Below are positions 24,722 to 34,239 of a stretch of DNA of 46,159 nt, in pieces; position 1 is the first letter of the stretch; each line of letters opens with the position of its first letter. Made by a program: the position numbers and the translations under genes. The notes under the pieces were generated by a model, which saw only the letters and a program-made list of their open reading frames with translations, ran no database searches and was not told the origin of the DNA. The stretch comes from Candidatus Thiodiazotropha sp. (ex Monitilora ramsayi) (GTDB lineage: Bacteria > Pseudomonadota > Gammaproteobacteria > Chromatiales > Chromatiaceae), in assembly GCA_025655575.1 (NCBI GenBank), contig JAHXIP010000027.1:1-46159 (forward strand), written 5' to 3'.

Positions 24722-25450
24722 CTAATTGCCCGTCAGCAATGCTTTCATCTCCCTTACTGCCAGATCCAGACCTGTAATCACTGCCCGACAGATAATTGAA
24801 TGTCCGATATTAAGCTCTGTGATACCAGCAATACCCGCAATTGATTTCACATTATGGTAATCGAGCCCATGCCCTGCGTTGACCTGCAACCCTAACTGCT
24901 GGCCGTAATCCACTGCCTGGATGATTCGCTCAAGTTCACTATGCCGCCCTTTATCGCTGTGTGCGTCAGCATAGTGTCCGGTGTGGATCTCGACCACCGG
25001 CGCACCCACTGCTTTGGCAGCATCCAACTGCTTGGCATCCGCATCGATAAAGAGTGAGACCCGTATACCGGCATCTTTCAATTCACTGCAATAATCCTTC
25101 ATGTAGTCGAGATTGCCGAACACATCGAGACCGCCTTCGGTGGTTAACTCTTCTCGCTTCTCGGGTACCAGACAGCAATCATGTGGACGAAACCGTGTGG
25201 CGATCGCAGCCATCTCTGCAGTTGCAGCCATTTCCAGATTCATGCGTGTCTGCAGGATATCCGATAGCATCTCCACATCTCTGTCTTGGATATGCCTTCT
25301 GTCTTCCCTTAAATGCAGGGTAATGGCATCAGCACCCGCCTGTTCTGCTACCAGCGCAGCTTGGATCGGCTCCGGATAGCGGGTACCGCGGGCTTGCCGC
25401 AGTGTCGCCACATGATCGATATTCACACCAAGCAGTATCTCGTTTTGCAC
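24722..25450 (-). CDS. pdxJ: Pyridoxine 5'-phosphate synthase
   Basis: Last step of de novo vitamin B6 synthesis, condensing 1-deoxyxylulose-5-phosphate with 3-amino-2-oxopropyl phosphate. LGVNIDHVATLRQARGTRYPEP, HLREDRRHIQDRDV and VNAGHGLDYHNV are diagnostic. The start is taken as a GTG at 25450 just before LGVNIDH, with AGG nine bases upstream; the frame is open to 25522 and overlaps recO, but that part has no similarity. Downstream of recO, as in many gammaproteobacteria. Confidence 0.92.
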   Translation of the reverse strand: MQNEILLGVNIDHVATLRQARGTRYPEPIQAALVAEQAGADAITLHLREDRRHIQDRDVEMLSDILQTRMNLEMAATAEMAAIATRFRPHDCCLVPEKREELTTEGGLDVFGNLDYMKDYCSELKDAGIRVSLFIDADAKQLDAAKAVGAPVVEIHTGHYADAHSDKGRHSELERIIQAVDYGQQLGLQVNAGHGLDYHNVKSIAGIAGITELNIGHSIICRAVITGLDLAVREMKALLTGN

Positions 25451-25475
25451 GTTAATCAACCTATTCAAATAACCA

Positions 25476-26180
25476 TTATTTGAGTCCCTGAAAGAGCTCA
25501 CGGCTCTTGAGGGGTTTGTCACCCAGATAGAATGCCAGAATTCGTCGCATCAACCTTTTCGCCTCAGCAACACCCTGTTCATCCAGGTTTTTCCTATTAT
25601 GCAGATGGAGCAGCGTTCGTCCATGCAACAGATCTTCTACCTGAGTATCAGAGACTTTATAGGGACCCTGTTCCACCACGTAGTGGTAGGATTCCTCTGC
25701 TATCACAGGCTCCCCTGTATCCGCTGTACGATCGAGCAACAATCCATAACCAAGTTCATGTAACAGCGCCAACTCGAACTCACGCAGACACTGGTCAGCC
25801 GACTCGTGAGAGGCCAGCCTCTCAAGTGTGTGCACATAGTGAACATATAGAGCGGGAAAGGGATCTTTACGCTCCAACAGTCGCATAAGCAATTCATTCA
25901 GGTAAAACCCGCAATAGAGCTTCTCTTGCGTTAGGCTCAGGGGCCGCCCCTCCGGCTCGACATGAATAAGCTGTTTGATTTCACCCCTGCCACTGAGCGT
26001 CACAAGCAGCGGCATAAATGGTTGTAACAGCGCCGAGCGGTTTGAACGTGTTGATTTGGCGCCTTTGGCAATTGCGGGCAACCTACCCTCGTGTGGGGTG
26101 AACAGCTCCAGCAACAGGCTGGTATTGCGATAATCCCGCCTGTGTATGATACAGGCCGGAAAGAGCTCATGCCGAGTCAC
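25476..26180 (-). CDS. recO: DNA repair protein RecO
   Basis: Loads RecA on SSB-coated single-stranded DNA with RecR. The N-terminal OB-fold begins ACIIHRRDYRNTSLLLELFTPHEGRLPAIAKGAKSTRS, followed by a helical domain; length 234 is normal. Zn-binding cysteines seen in some RecO proteins are absent. The start is GTG. It follows era after 48 bases, in the conserved rnc-era-recO-pdxJ order. Confidence 0.92.
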   Translation of the reverse strand: MTRHELFPACIIHRRDYRNTSLLLELFTPHEGRLPAIAKGAKSTRSNRSALLQPFMPLLVTLSGRGEIKQLIHVEPEGRPLSLTQEKLYCGFYLNELLMRLLERKDPFPALYVHYVHTLERLASHESADQCLREFELALLHELGYGLLLDRTADTGEPVIAEESYHYVVEQGPYKVSDTQVEDLLHGRTLLHLHNRKNLDEQGVAEAKRLMRRILAFYLGDKPLKSRELFQGLK

Positions 26181-26228
26181 AGACCGTCAGTCTCTTCAAT
26201 GAATACGAATTCATTTCGTTATTGGTAA

Positions 26229-27125
26229 TTAGTCGCCGTAACCCAACCTTTCCAGTGCAGCCTGGTCGCTGGACCAGCTTTTCTTCACTTTAACCCAAAG
26301 CTCCAAGTGCACCTTTGTATCGAAGAATTTTTCCATCGACTTTCTGGCATGTGTCGCCATCTCCTTCAGTGCCAGGCCATTCTTTCCAATGATAATACCC
26401 TTCTGCCCTTGTTTCTCCACCCAGATCACGGCATGTATGCGATAGCGTCCGGTCAGTTCTTCAAACTTTTCTATCTCCACAGACGTAGCATAGGGTAGCT
26501 CTTTTGCATATCGACGTGTGATCTGCTCTCGAATCATTTCAGCCGCAAAAAACTTTTCCGGTCTGTCTGTCAGTTGATCTTCAGGAAATATTTTTTCATT
26601 GAGTGGAAGCGATTGCAAAACCCGTTGTTCAAGACTTTCTAAGTTACTTCCGCGTTTTGCCGACAGCGGAATGATCTCAATAAAAGCATGACGTGATGAC
26701 ATTTCTGACAGATAGGGCAACAATGTCTCTTTGTCATCTACCCGATCGACTTTGTTGATAGCAAGAATAGTCGGCACTTCCAACTGCTGTATCATCGACA
26801 ATACCTTTTCGTCCTCCTTCGTCCAGCGCAATGCCTCGACAACGAAGACTAAAAGATCTACATCATTTAACGCACTCCTGGCCGTACGATTGAGGTAGCG
26901 ATTCATTGCGTTATCTGAGCGATCATGAATACCGGGCGTATCCACATAGATCACCTGTCCATGATCGAAGGTCTTAATGCCAAGAATCGCATGTCGGGTA
27001 GTCTGTGCCTTGTGCGAGGTTATGGCCAACCTGACACCCAGTATTCTGTTAAGAAGTGTCGACTTTCCCACGTTAGGTCGTCCGACGATAGCCACATAAC
27101 CGCAATGTTCTGTAGGTTTATTCAT
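26229..27125 (-). CDS. era: GTPase Era
   Basis: Essential 30S ribosome assembly GTPase. G1 GRPNVGKST, G3 DTPGIHD and G4 NKVD are present, and a C-terminal KH RNA-binding domain contains the GKNGLALK loop. Length 298 is normal. It overlaps the rnc stop by eight bases, giving translational coupling. Confidence 0.96.
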   Translation of the reverse strand: MNKPTEHCGYVAIVGRPNVGKSTLLNRILGVRLAITSHKAQTTRHAILGIKTFDHGQVIYVDTPGIHDRSDNAMNRYLNRTARSALNDVDLLVFVVEALRWTKEDEKVLSMIQQLEVPTILAINKVDRVDDKETLLPYLSEMSSRHAFIEIIPLSAKRGSNLESLEQRVLQSLPLNEKIFPEDQLTDRPEKFFAAEMIREQITRRYAKELPYATSVEIEKFEELTGRYRIHAVIWVEKQGQKGIIIGKNGLALKEMATHARKSMEKFFDTKVHLELWVKVKKSWSSDQAALERLGYGD

Positions 27126-27792
27126 GATTTAATATGTTCAGCATACGGGCAGCAGCATCCTGCTCGGCCTTGCGACGGCTGGCGCCAATGCCCTTCATCT
27201 GTTGATCGAGTTCGGCAACCGTACACAAAACACTGAACATCTGCTCGTGAGGATCACCACTGATTTCTGTGACCTCATAACTTGGAAGGTCAAGCTTTCG
27301 TGACTGTAATAGTTCCTGCAGCCTGGTTTTGGGATCTTTCTGATGATCATCTAGACTTAATCCCTGCAAGCGCTTGGCAAAAACAGTGAGGATGACCTCA
27401 CGTGCTCTCGCATAACCACCATCAAGATAGATGGCTGCAAAGATTGCTTCGACACCATCCGCCAGAATTGATGAGCGTGTGTGACCACCGCTTCTTAGCT
27501 CTCCTGAGCCCAATGTCAGGTAATCACCAAGAGCGTATTCACGAGCGATCTCGGCCAGGGTATCTCGCTTTACCAGAGAGGATCGAAGACGACTTAATTG
27601 TCCTTCACTGGCATGGTGAAAATGGTGGAACAACGCATCTGCGATCACGAACCCTAGGATGGCATCACCAAGATATTCCAATCGCTCGTTGTTTTCACCG
27701 GCTGCGCTACGGTGTGTCAGCGCCTGCTTGATGAGTTGTTTATCGGTGAATTCATATCCCAGTTGCCGACAGAGTTTATCGATAGCCGGCAT
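27118..27792 (-). CDS. rnc: Ribonuclease III
   Basis: Double-strand-specific endoribonuclease for rRNA and mRNA processing. The signature ERLEYLGDAILG carries the catalytic acidic residues, and the dsRNA-binding domain starts at DPKTRLQELLQ. The ATG at 27792 shares a base with the DUF4845 stop (TGATG), so it is preferred over the preceding TTG. Length 224 residues is typical. Confidence 0.96.
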   Translation of the reverse strand: MPAIDKLCRQLGYEFTDKQLIKQALTHRSAAGENNERLEYLGDAILGFVIADALFHHFHHASEGQLSRLRSSLVKRDTLAEIAREYALGDYLTLGSGELRSGGHTRSSILADGVEAIFAAIYLDGGYARAREVILTVFAKRLQGLSLDDHQKDPKTRLQELLQSRKLDLPSYEVTEISGDPHEQMFSVLCTVAELDQQMKGIGASRRKAEQDAAARMLNILNHE

Positions 27793-28166
27793 CAATTGGA
27801 GATAAGCTCAATCGAATCATCAAATGACATGAGTAATGCGAGGTTTCCAACGAGCTCTCTCTTTTCTTCGTATTTAATTGACACTCGAGTGACACCGCCA
27901 GCTCGCTTGATAGTTATATCTTCTTTAGTGAGATGTCTGATGTTATTAATATCAAGCCGTCTCATAAGCATCTTTCGAATGTCTTTAATTTGTTTACGGC
28001 CAATGAGAGGCTCCGACTGCAATGATTCCAATGATGTCTTGACGGCAAAGTGATCCAAATATACGGGTGTGATCTTGAGAGCAACCATCACCATAAATCC
28101 CAGTACAATCAGTACCACCAACCAGCTGATGAAGGTTAATCCTTGCTGTTTCTGTCTACTACGCAT
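27792..28166 (-). CDS. DUF4845 single-pass membrane protein
   Basis: A short protein of about 124 residues with one N-terminal membrane helix (GLTFISWLVVLIVLGFMVMVAL) and a periplasmic domain (ITPVYLDHFAVKTSLESL...). It is regularly found between lepB and rnc in this synteny block; the function is unknown. The ATG at 28166 has GAGG eight bases upstream and is chosen over the GTG at 28175. Confidence 0.88.
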   Translation of the reverse strand: MRSRQKQQGLTFISWLVVLIVLGFMVMVALKITPVYLDHFAVKTSLESLQSEPLIGRKQIKDIRKMLMRRLDINNIRHLTKEDITIKRAGGVTRVSIKYEEKRELVGNLALLMSFDDSIELISN

Positions 28167-28197
28167 CCGAGTCACCTCACTTTGACTGTTGATTATA

Positions 28198-29043
28198 TCA
28201 GTCTATAGCCTTTCCGATTCTTTCCCAGGCAATAGGTGGGAAAGTCTCCAGTTCCGAGTCCCAGTTCATCCAGATACCGAAAGCCTTTCCTACCAGATTT
28301 TCATCAGGCACCAGTCCCCAGCACCGACTGTCGTTACTGTTATCCCGGTTATCACCCATGACAAAATAGTGGCCTTCCGGAATAATGACAGGACCAGCCA
28401 TCAATACCTGACAACCCATAGGAAGATCAGGCGCCCTCGGGTGTACCAGGATTGTGTGTTCGATACCATCCAGGTTTTCCATCGCTTTAATAGCGCCTGT
28501 AAACCGCGCGCCGGTTCCGCTTCCTGTATAACTTCCGAGTGAAGTTTTTGCCATGGCATTACCATTGATATAAACCGTTTTGTTTTGATAGTAGACCGTA
28601 TCACCCGGTACACCTATGACACGCTTGATATAATCGACGTTCGGCTGTTTGGGATATCGGAATACAACAGGATCTCCACGTTGCGGGTCACCCAGCTCAA
28701 TGATTTTTTTATTCAGGACAGGTAATCGAATGCCGTAGCTGAATTTATTGACCAGGATAAAATCACCGACCAGCAATGTCGGCATCATGGAACCCGAAGG
28801 AATGCGGAAGGGCTCGGCCAGGAAGGAGCGAAGAATCAATACAATAAAAATGACAGGAAAAAAGGAGCGTGAATATTCGACGAGAAGGGGTTCTTTAGGC
28901 GACACCTCTTCAGATTCCGGAACCCCACCATCAGCTGCCGCAAGTTTGCGTCTCTTGGGCGCCAGAAAAACCGCATCGAAGAGCCAGATACCACCTGTCA
29001 GTGCACTGGCGGCCACTAGAAACGTTGGAAAATCGAAATTCAT
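28198..29043 (-). CDS. lepB: Signal peptidase I
   Basis: Cleaves signal peptides of exported proteins at the inner membrane. Two N-terminal membrane segments (about 5-28 and 60-77) precede the catalytic Ser85 in IPSGSMMPTL and Lys140 in YIKRVIGVPGD; the GDNRDNSNDSR box follows. Length 281 is normal. It lies between lepA and DUF4845 in one transcription unit. Confidence 0.95.
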   Translation of the reverse strand: MNFDFPTFLVAASALTGGIWLFDAVFLAPKRRKLAAADGGVPESEEVSPKEPLLVEYSRSFFPVIFIVLILRSFLAEPFRIPSGSMMPTLLVGDFILVNKFSYGIRLPVLNKKIIELGDPQRGDPVVFRYPKQPNVDYIKRVIGVPGDTVYYQNKTVYINGNAMAKTSLGSYTGSGTGARFTGAIKAMENLDGIEHTILVHPRAPDLPMGCQVLMAGPVIIPEGHYFVMGDNRDNSNDSRCWGLVPDENLVGKAFGIWMNWDSELETFPPIAWERIGKAID

Positions 29044-29113
29044 TTTTGATGGAGCATCCTTAAGTTAGATGGCCTATTATGCCATGATCAGCGGCATTTC
29101 CTTCCGCCAGCAT

Positions 29114-30919
29114 TTAATTATCCTTACCCACCTGTAATACAGCAAGAAAAGCATCTTGTGGAATATCTACCCGTCCGACTTGCTTCATGCGTTTCTTACC
29201 GGCTTTCTGCTTCTCCAGAAGCTTCCGCTTACGTGTGATATCGCCACCGTAACATTTCGCCGTCACATTTTTACGTAGCGCCTTGACGGTTGTTCGGGCA
29301 ATGATTTTACTGCCGATGGCTGCTTGTATTGCAACCTCGAACATCTGCCGGGGTATGAGTTCCTTCATTTTACTGGTCAGATCTCTGCCCCGTGACTGTG
29401 ACTGGTCACGATGCACGATAATCGACAATGCATCGACCTTCTCGCCGTTGATCAGAATATCCAGCTTGACCAGGGGAGCCGCCTGGAAACGGACAAACTC
29501 ATACTCAAATGAGGCATAGCCCCGGCTCACTGACTTGAGCCGATCAAAAAAATCGAGCACCACCTCATTCATCGGCAGCTCATAGCTCAGCTGAACCTGT
29601 CCCGCCAGATACTGTAGGTTTTTTTGTACACCCCGTTTTTCGACACAGAGCGTAATCACGTTACCCAGATAGTCCTGAGGCACCAGGATGGTAGCCAAGA
29701 TGATAGGCTCCCTCACCTCTTCGATTTTACCGGGTTCGGGCAATGCCGCCGGATTTTCGATACGAATCAGTTCTCCATCAGCTTTCAGTACCTCATAGAT
29801 AACTGAGGGTGCTGTGGTGATCAGATCGAGATTATACTCCCGCTCCAGGCGCTCCTGCACAATCTCCATATGAAGCATGCCGAGAAAACCGCAACGAAAA
29901 CCGAATCCCAATGCCTGAGAGGTCTCAGGTTCATAGTGCAACGCCGCATCATTCAGTCTAAGTTTCTGCAGGGCATCCCGCAGATCCTCGTAGTCGTCTG
30001 AACTGACGGGATAGAGACCGGAAAAAACTCTTGGGACAATTTCCTTGAAACCCGGCAGGGCCTCCTCAGCCTTGCGGTTCTCCAGGGTAATCGTATCGCC
30101 CACCGGTGCACCATCAATCTCCTTGATGCCGGCAATGAGATAACCTACCTCACCAGTGCTCAATTGTGGTTTGTCCGTCTGCTTGGGGGTGAACACTCCC
30201 ACCTTCTCAACCTGATAGGCACGTCCCGTAGACATGATTCGCATCTTGTCCTTGGGCCTGATTTCCCCATTCATGACTCGTATCAGGGAGATGACACCCA
30301 CATAAGGATCAAACCATGAATCGATGATAAGCGCCTGTAAAGGGGCATCTGAATCACCACCCGGAGGCGGTATTGTGGCCACCAGCTGCTCCAGCAGTTC
30401 ACTGATCCCAATCCCGGTTTTAGCACTGACTCGAATGGCATGATCGGCATCGATACCGATGATCTCTTCGATCTCATTGATCACCCGATCCGGTTCCGCA
30501 GAAGGCAGGTCGATCTTATTGAGTACCGGCAATACTTCCAACCCCTGCTCAATGGCGGTATAGCAGTTGGCCACACTCTGCGCTTCCACACCCTGAGCGG
30601 CATCCACCACCAGTAAGGCACCTTCGCAGGCAGCTAAGGAGCGGGAGACCTCATAGGAGAAATCCACATGACCTGGCGTATCGATGAAATTGAGCTGATA
30701 AGTCTCACCGTCCTGGCTTTGATAGTCGAGCGTGACACTCTGCGCCTTGATGGTGATGCCGCGCTCTCGTTCGAGATCCATGGAATCACAGACCTGTTCA
30801 GCCATTTCTCGCTCGCTCAAACCGCCACAGACCTGAATAAACCGGTCGGCAATGGTCGATTTACCGTGATCGATGTGGGCGATAATGGAAAAGTTGCGGA
30901 TATGTCTCAAGTCAGCCAT
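29114..30919 (-). CDS. lepA: Elongation factor 4 (LepA)
   Basis: Ribosome-associated GTPase. G1 AHIDHGKST is at residues 14-22, G3 DTPGHVDF and G4 NKID follow, and the C-terminal block GGDITRKRKLLEKQKAGKKRMKQVG is specific to LepA. Length is 601 with the start MADLRHIRNFS at 30919; a 13-residue longer frame is possible but unlike the family. A terminator separates it from the upstream glutaredoxin-like gene. Confidence 0.96.
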   Translation of the reverse strand: MADLRHIRNFSIIAHIDHGKSTIADRFIQVCGGLSEREMAEQVCDSMDLERERGITIKAQSVTLDYQSQDGETYQLNFIDTPGHVDFSYEVSRSLAACEGALLVVDAAQGVEAQSVANCYTAIEQGLEVLPVLNKIDLPSAEPDRVINEIEEIIGIDADHAIRVSAKTGIGISELLEQLVATIPPPGGDSDAPLQALIIDSWFDPYVGVISLIRVMNGEIRPKDKMRIMSTGRAYQVEKVGVFTPKQTDKPQLSTGEVGYLIAGIKEIDGAPVGDTITLENRKAEEALPGFKEIVPRVFSGLYPVSSDDYEDLRDALQKLRLNDAALHYEPETSQALGFGFRCGFLGMLHMEIVQERLEREYNLDLITTAPSVIYEVLKADGELIRIENPAALPEPGKIEEVREPIILATILVPQDYLGNVITLCVEKRGVQKNLQYLAGQVQLSYELPMNEVVLDFFDRLKSVSRGYASFEYEFVRFQAAPLVKLDILINGEKVDALSIIVHRDQSQSRGRDLTSKMKELIPRQMFEVAIQAAIGSKIIARTTVKALRKNVTAKCYGGDITRKRKLLEKQKAGKKRMKQVGRVDIPQDAFLAVLQVGKDN

Positions 30920-30938
30920 GGTGCCTAAGTCTTTGGCA

Positions 30939-30968
30939 ATAAAAGAGAAACGCCCCATTCCGGGGCGT
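30939..30968 (-). terminator. Terminator between the glutaredoxin-like gene and lepA
   Basis: Minus-strand hairpin with a perfect 7-bp stem (ACGCCCC / GGGGCGT at 30950-30968, 5-nt loop) followed by TTCTCTTTT. It would end the rpoE-to-glutaredoxin transcripts, so lepA probably has its own promoter in the short gap that follows. Confidence 0.75.
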
Positions 30969-31011
30969 CTCTAATATCGCCTGAAAGCGTAAAAAGGAGG
31001 ATCATACCAAA

Positions 31012-31254
31012 TCAAGGGCTTTGCAAATAGCGCAACACCGCTGCCTGATCGAGAAAATACTCGGACAGGGTGGCCCCATTCACATCCTCCAGGACAGGCA
31101 CCCGATGGTTGTATCTCTCCTTGACCCCCGGATCACTATCCACATCCACCCTATCCAGATCGAATACCCATGACAGGTTCAGCTGCTCCAGATGCGCCTC
31201 CATATCCTCGCAGAGATGACAGCCGGAACGGTAGTAGAGCCGAAGCTGTTTCAT
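31012..31254 (-). CDS. Glutaredoxin-like protein (DUF836-type)
   Basis: An 80-residue thioredoxin-fold protein with redox motif CHLC near residues 13-16 and a cis-Pro region HRVPVLED. It is shorter than classical glutaredoxins. It overlaps the mucD stop by four bases, and this position next to mucD and lepA is conserved in related genomes, hinting at a link to envelope quality control. The reductant is unknown. Confidence 0.82.
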   Translation of the reverse strand: MKQLRLYYRSGCHLCEDMEAHLEQLNLSWVFDLDRVDVDSDPGVKERYNHRVPVLEDVNGATLSEYFLDQAAVLRYLQSP

Positions 31255-32687
31255 CCCTCAGGGACGCGAAGTGCCAAAAATATCGGCCCCGTATTACGAT
31301 GTACCAGGAGTGCCACAGTCTTATCGGCAGGGAGCTCGGAAACCAGCTTGTTGAATTGAGGCACATCCTCCACCCCAATATTATTCATGCTCAAAATGAT
31401 ATCACCCTGCTGGATACCCGCTTCCCTGGCAGCCTGACCTGTGACCGATTCAACCACCACACCCCGGCGAGATGAGAGTTGGTATTTTTTTCTTATCTGC
31501 TCATTGACCTCAGAGACCATCATGCCAAGACGGTTCTCTGAAACCTTCGGTGGATGTGTGCCGGCTAGTTGAACCGCATCTTCAGGAGGAAGCTCACCGA
31601 TGTTCACCTTAACTGTCCGCTCCTTGCCGTTGCGTAGAATCTTTACTTTTGCAGGTTCATCCACGTTACTCCGACCTACCAGCGGGGGGAGTTCCGAAGA
31701 AGTATGGATTTTCGTACCATTGAATTCGAGAATCACATCACCCACCTGCAAGCCGGCACTCTCCGAAGGACTGTTTGGCAGCACACGAGCCACCAATGCG
31801 CCTCGCGGGCGATCCAGTCCGAAACTCTCCGCCAGATCGGTATTCATATCCTGAATCAACACACCCAACCAGCCACGACTGACCCTGCCTCTGGCCTTTA
31901 ACTGATCGGCAACATCCATCGCCATCTCGATGGGGATAGCGAATGAGAGCCCCATGAATCCACCTGAACGGCTGTAGATCTGCGAATTGATACCGACGAC
32001 TTCTCCATCCAGGCTGAACAGTGGCCCGCCGGAGTTACCTGGGTTGATGGCGACGTCAGTCTGAATGAAGGGTACATAATTCTCGCTAGGTAGATTACGG
32101 CCCTTGGCACTGACAATACCGGCAGTAACCGAGTGGTCGAATCCAAATGGTGAACCGATGGCCAGCACCCATTCACCCACCTTGAGATTCTTGGAATCTC
32201 CGATTTTCACCGCTGGCAACCCCTCGGCATCGATCTTGATCAGTGCGATATCGCTGCGTTCATCCTTACCGATAACATCTGCAACAAATTCTCGACGATC
32301 ATTCATCCGGACAATAATCTGATCGGCGCCGTCTACCACATGATAATTTGTCAAAATATAACCATCATCAGAGGTAATGAACCCAGAACCCAGTGAGCGC
32401 TTTTGCGGATTCTCCTCAGGCATCTGAAATCCATGCTCACCGAAGAATTTACGCATCAAGTCTCCCAAGGGGCCTCCCTCGGGAATATCGTTAAACTCAG
32501 GCATATTGAATTGACGCATCTGTTGCTTGTTTGAATTCTGCCTGGTGCTGATATTCACGACCGAGGCAGCATTCTGTTCCGCAAGAACGGTGAAGTCGGG
32601 CAGACTACCGGCTTGCAGAGGCAATGCGAAAATAAGGGACAATAGAACGACGGTGAGAAGTTTGGTCATTAATAGATTCATTCTCAT
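31251..32687 (-). CDS. mucD: Periplasmic serine protease DegP/MucD-like
   Basis: Do-family protease-chaperone that degrades misfolded envelope proteins. A signal peptide (LLTVVLLSLIFALPLQAG) is followed by the catalytic triad His116 (TNYHVVDG), Asp146 (RSDIALIK) and Ser219 (NPGNSGGPL), then two PDZ domains. Length is 478. The ATG at 32687 has AGGAG eight bases upstream; the TTG before it is less likely. As the last sigma-E operon protease it acts upstream of RseA control in Pseudomonas. Confidence 0.94.
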   Translation of the reverse strand: MRMNLLMTKLLTVVLLSLIFALPLQAGSLPDFTVLAEQNAASVVNISTRQNSNKQQMRQFNMPEFNDIPEGGPLGDLMRKFFGEHGFQMPEENPQKRSLGSGFITSDDGYILTNYHVVDGADQIIVRMNDRREFVADVIGKDERSDIALIKIDAEGLPAVKIGDSKNLKVGEWVLAIGSPFGFDHSVTAGIVSAKGRNLPSENYVPFIQTDVAINPGNSGGPLFSLDGEVVGINSQIYSRSGGFMGLSFAIPIEMAMDVADQLKARGRVSRGWLGVLIQDMNTDLAESFGLDRPRGALVARVLPNSPSESAGLQVGDVILEFNGTKIHTSSELPPLVGRSNVDEPAKVKILRNGKERTVKVNIGELPPEDAVQLAGTHPPKVSENRLGMMVSEVNEQIRKKYQLSSRRGVVVESVTGQAAREAGIQQGDIILSMNNIGVEDVPQFNKLVSELPADKTVALLVHRNTGPIFLALRVPEG

Positions 32688-32750
32688 CAAAACAACTCCT
32701 GAAGGTACTTGCGTGCTTGCTGAAACCGGTTAGCTAAGAAGGTCTTCAGG

Positions 32751-33224
32751 TCAAACGAATTGAACGGGTTGAATATTCGCTTGCCGCAAGATCACAGCTT
32801 GGTAAGAAGGATCTGACGCCTTTTTAGCTGTTAACTGCTTATACAGAATCAGTCCAGCAATGAGACCTAATAGACCACCGGCAACCGTCGGGAGTTCCCC
32901 TGACTGTAGCTTGAAAGCATCAGCCAGTGCCTGGATTGCAATGGCGGAAAGAATCATGCTGAGTAATGGTAAGAGATAGGCTGCGAATGACACTTTGAGA
33001 AGCGCCGATTCCTGCAATCCGATGATTACCTTTTCTCCAACCTGTGCCTGGATGGGATTGTGTACTTTAAGATGACTATGCCGACGCTTGAAGAGACCTG
33101 AGAGGACTGTCGTACTGCAACTGCCGGCACTATCGCAGCTGCCACAGGCGGCTCGTTGTTGGGTCTCTACGATGGCGAACCCATCATCCTCTAGACCCAC
33201 AACAGTGGCAGTCTCCTCGATCAT
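32751..33224 (-). CDS. rseC: RseC/MucC family sigma-E regulatory membrane protein
   Basis: A 157-residue inner-membrane protein with an N-terminal cysteine cluster (CGSCDSAGSC near residues 27-36) and two membrane helices (about 78-99 and 114-130). The family modulates sigma-E activity and in some bacteria supports SoxR reduction. The start lies one base from the rseB stop, in the conserved rpoE-rseA-rseB-rseC order. Confidence 0.9.
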   Translation of the reverse strand: MIEETATVVGLEDDGFAIVETQQRAACGSCDSAGSCSTTVLSGLFKRRHSHLKVHNPIQAQVGEKVIIGLQESALLKVSFAAYLLPLLSMILSAIAIQALADAFKLQSGELPTVAGGLLGLIAGLILYKQLTAKKASDPSYQAVILRQANIQPVQFV

Positions 33225-33225
33225 C

Positions 33226-34215
33226 TCAAGGCTTCAACTGCATACCCTGAACAATACCCAGCAGGGTGACGGCAGGGACCTCTCCCACTGCGGTAACCTG
33301 ATGCCCCTCTACCTGACCGCCCCAGGCATTAATGGCACCAAGACGGGAAACACCCGTGAGCGCTTCTCCGCGCCCACCCGATTCCACAAATACGGAGAGA
33401 GAACCAAGGCCATCGGTGAACACGTATTGCTCAATGGGTTCGAGAAGATTCTCCGGGTCGGGTAAGTGATGCTTCAAGCTCATCTTGAAGCCACTGGGTA
33501 GACGTTGAAAGTCCCATCGACTGACATGGCCGCCTTCCATCGTGTCAGCTGCGTCGGCATGGTTCTTTAGCTGATAAGTGAAGATGGATTTACGCCGATA
33601 GATGTCGCTGATCTCAGCGATGCCTACCTGAAGATCGGTGAACATAGTCTGTTCAACCACTTCACCTATCTCATTCATCAGGTCAGACTTGAGCGGTAAC
33701 GCGGTTTCTGTATCGAGGAAGAAGCGATAGCCATAACGTAGATTGTCCTTGGGGATGATGGTCACTATCTGGGCTTGATGATTGGCTATCCTCGACCTGC
33801 CGAGAAGTTGGAAACGATAGTGGTCCTCCAGCAGCGCGAGATCTTCTGGTAACAGGTTGAGGAATTTATCACTGGGCGGGCGGCGGTCAACGGAAACCTC
33901 TTTTGATTCCGGGATGACACAGGTAACCGAATTCTCATCTCGAATAACTTCCCGAGGCGTACCATTAAGAGACATCAGACTCTCACGCACCCTATCGTCC
34001 TCCACCGCATGAACAATTCGCATGGTTTCGAGCTGGTTATCGTGCAAATAGATGAAGGTGCCCTGGTAGCTGAGCTGCTGGACGGCATCCATCATTCTTT
34101 CCAACCACTGCCGGGGTGAAAGATCATCTTCAGCCCAGACAGCATGATTGAAAATCAGCGCTGTGAAGAGAAAGAGAATGCTGTGGTTGAAAAATCTGAC
34201 GGGCCGTTGTCTCAT
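33226..34215 (-). CDS. rseB: Periplasmic sigma-E regulator RseB/MucB
   Basis: Binds and shields the periplasmic domain of RseA until lipopolysaccharide or misfolded proteins relieve it. A signal peptide precedes the MucB/RseB domain (SPRQWLERMMDAVQQLSYQGTFIYLHDNQLETMRIVHA). Length 329 is typical. It lies 24 bases after rseA. Confidence 0.93.
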   Translation of the reverse strand: MRQRPVRFFNHSILFLFTALIFNHAVWAEDDLSPRQWLERMMDAVQQLSYQGTFIYLHDNQLETMRIVHAVEDDRVRESLMSLNGTPREVIRDENSVTCVIPESKEVSVDRRPPSDKFLNLLPEDLALLEDHYRFQLLGRSRIANHQAQIVTIIPKDNLRYGYRFFLDTETALPLKSDLMNEIGEVVEQTMFTDLQVGIAEISDIYRRKSIFTYQLKNHADAADTMEGGHVSRWDFQRLPSGFKMSLKHHLPDPENLLEPIEQYVFTDGLGSLSVFVESGGRGEALTGVSRLGAINAWGGQVEGHQVTAVGEVPAVTLLGIVQGMQLKP

Positions 34216-34239
34216 TCGCTTCGATCTTCCCAGGATGAC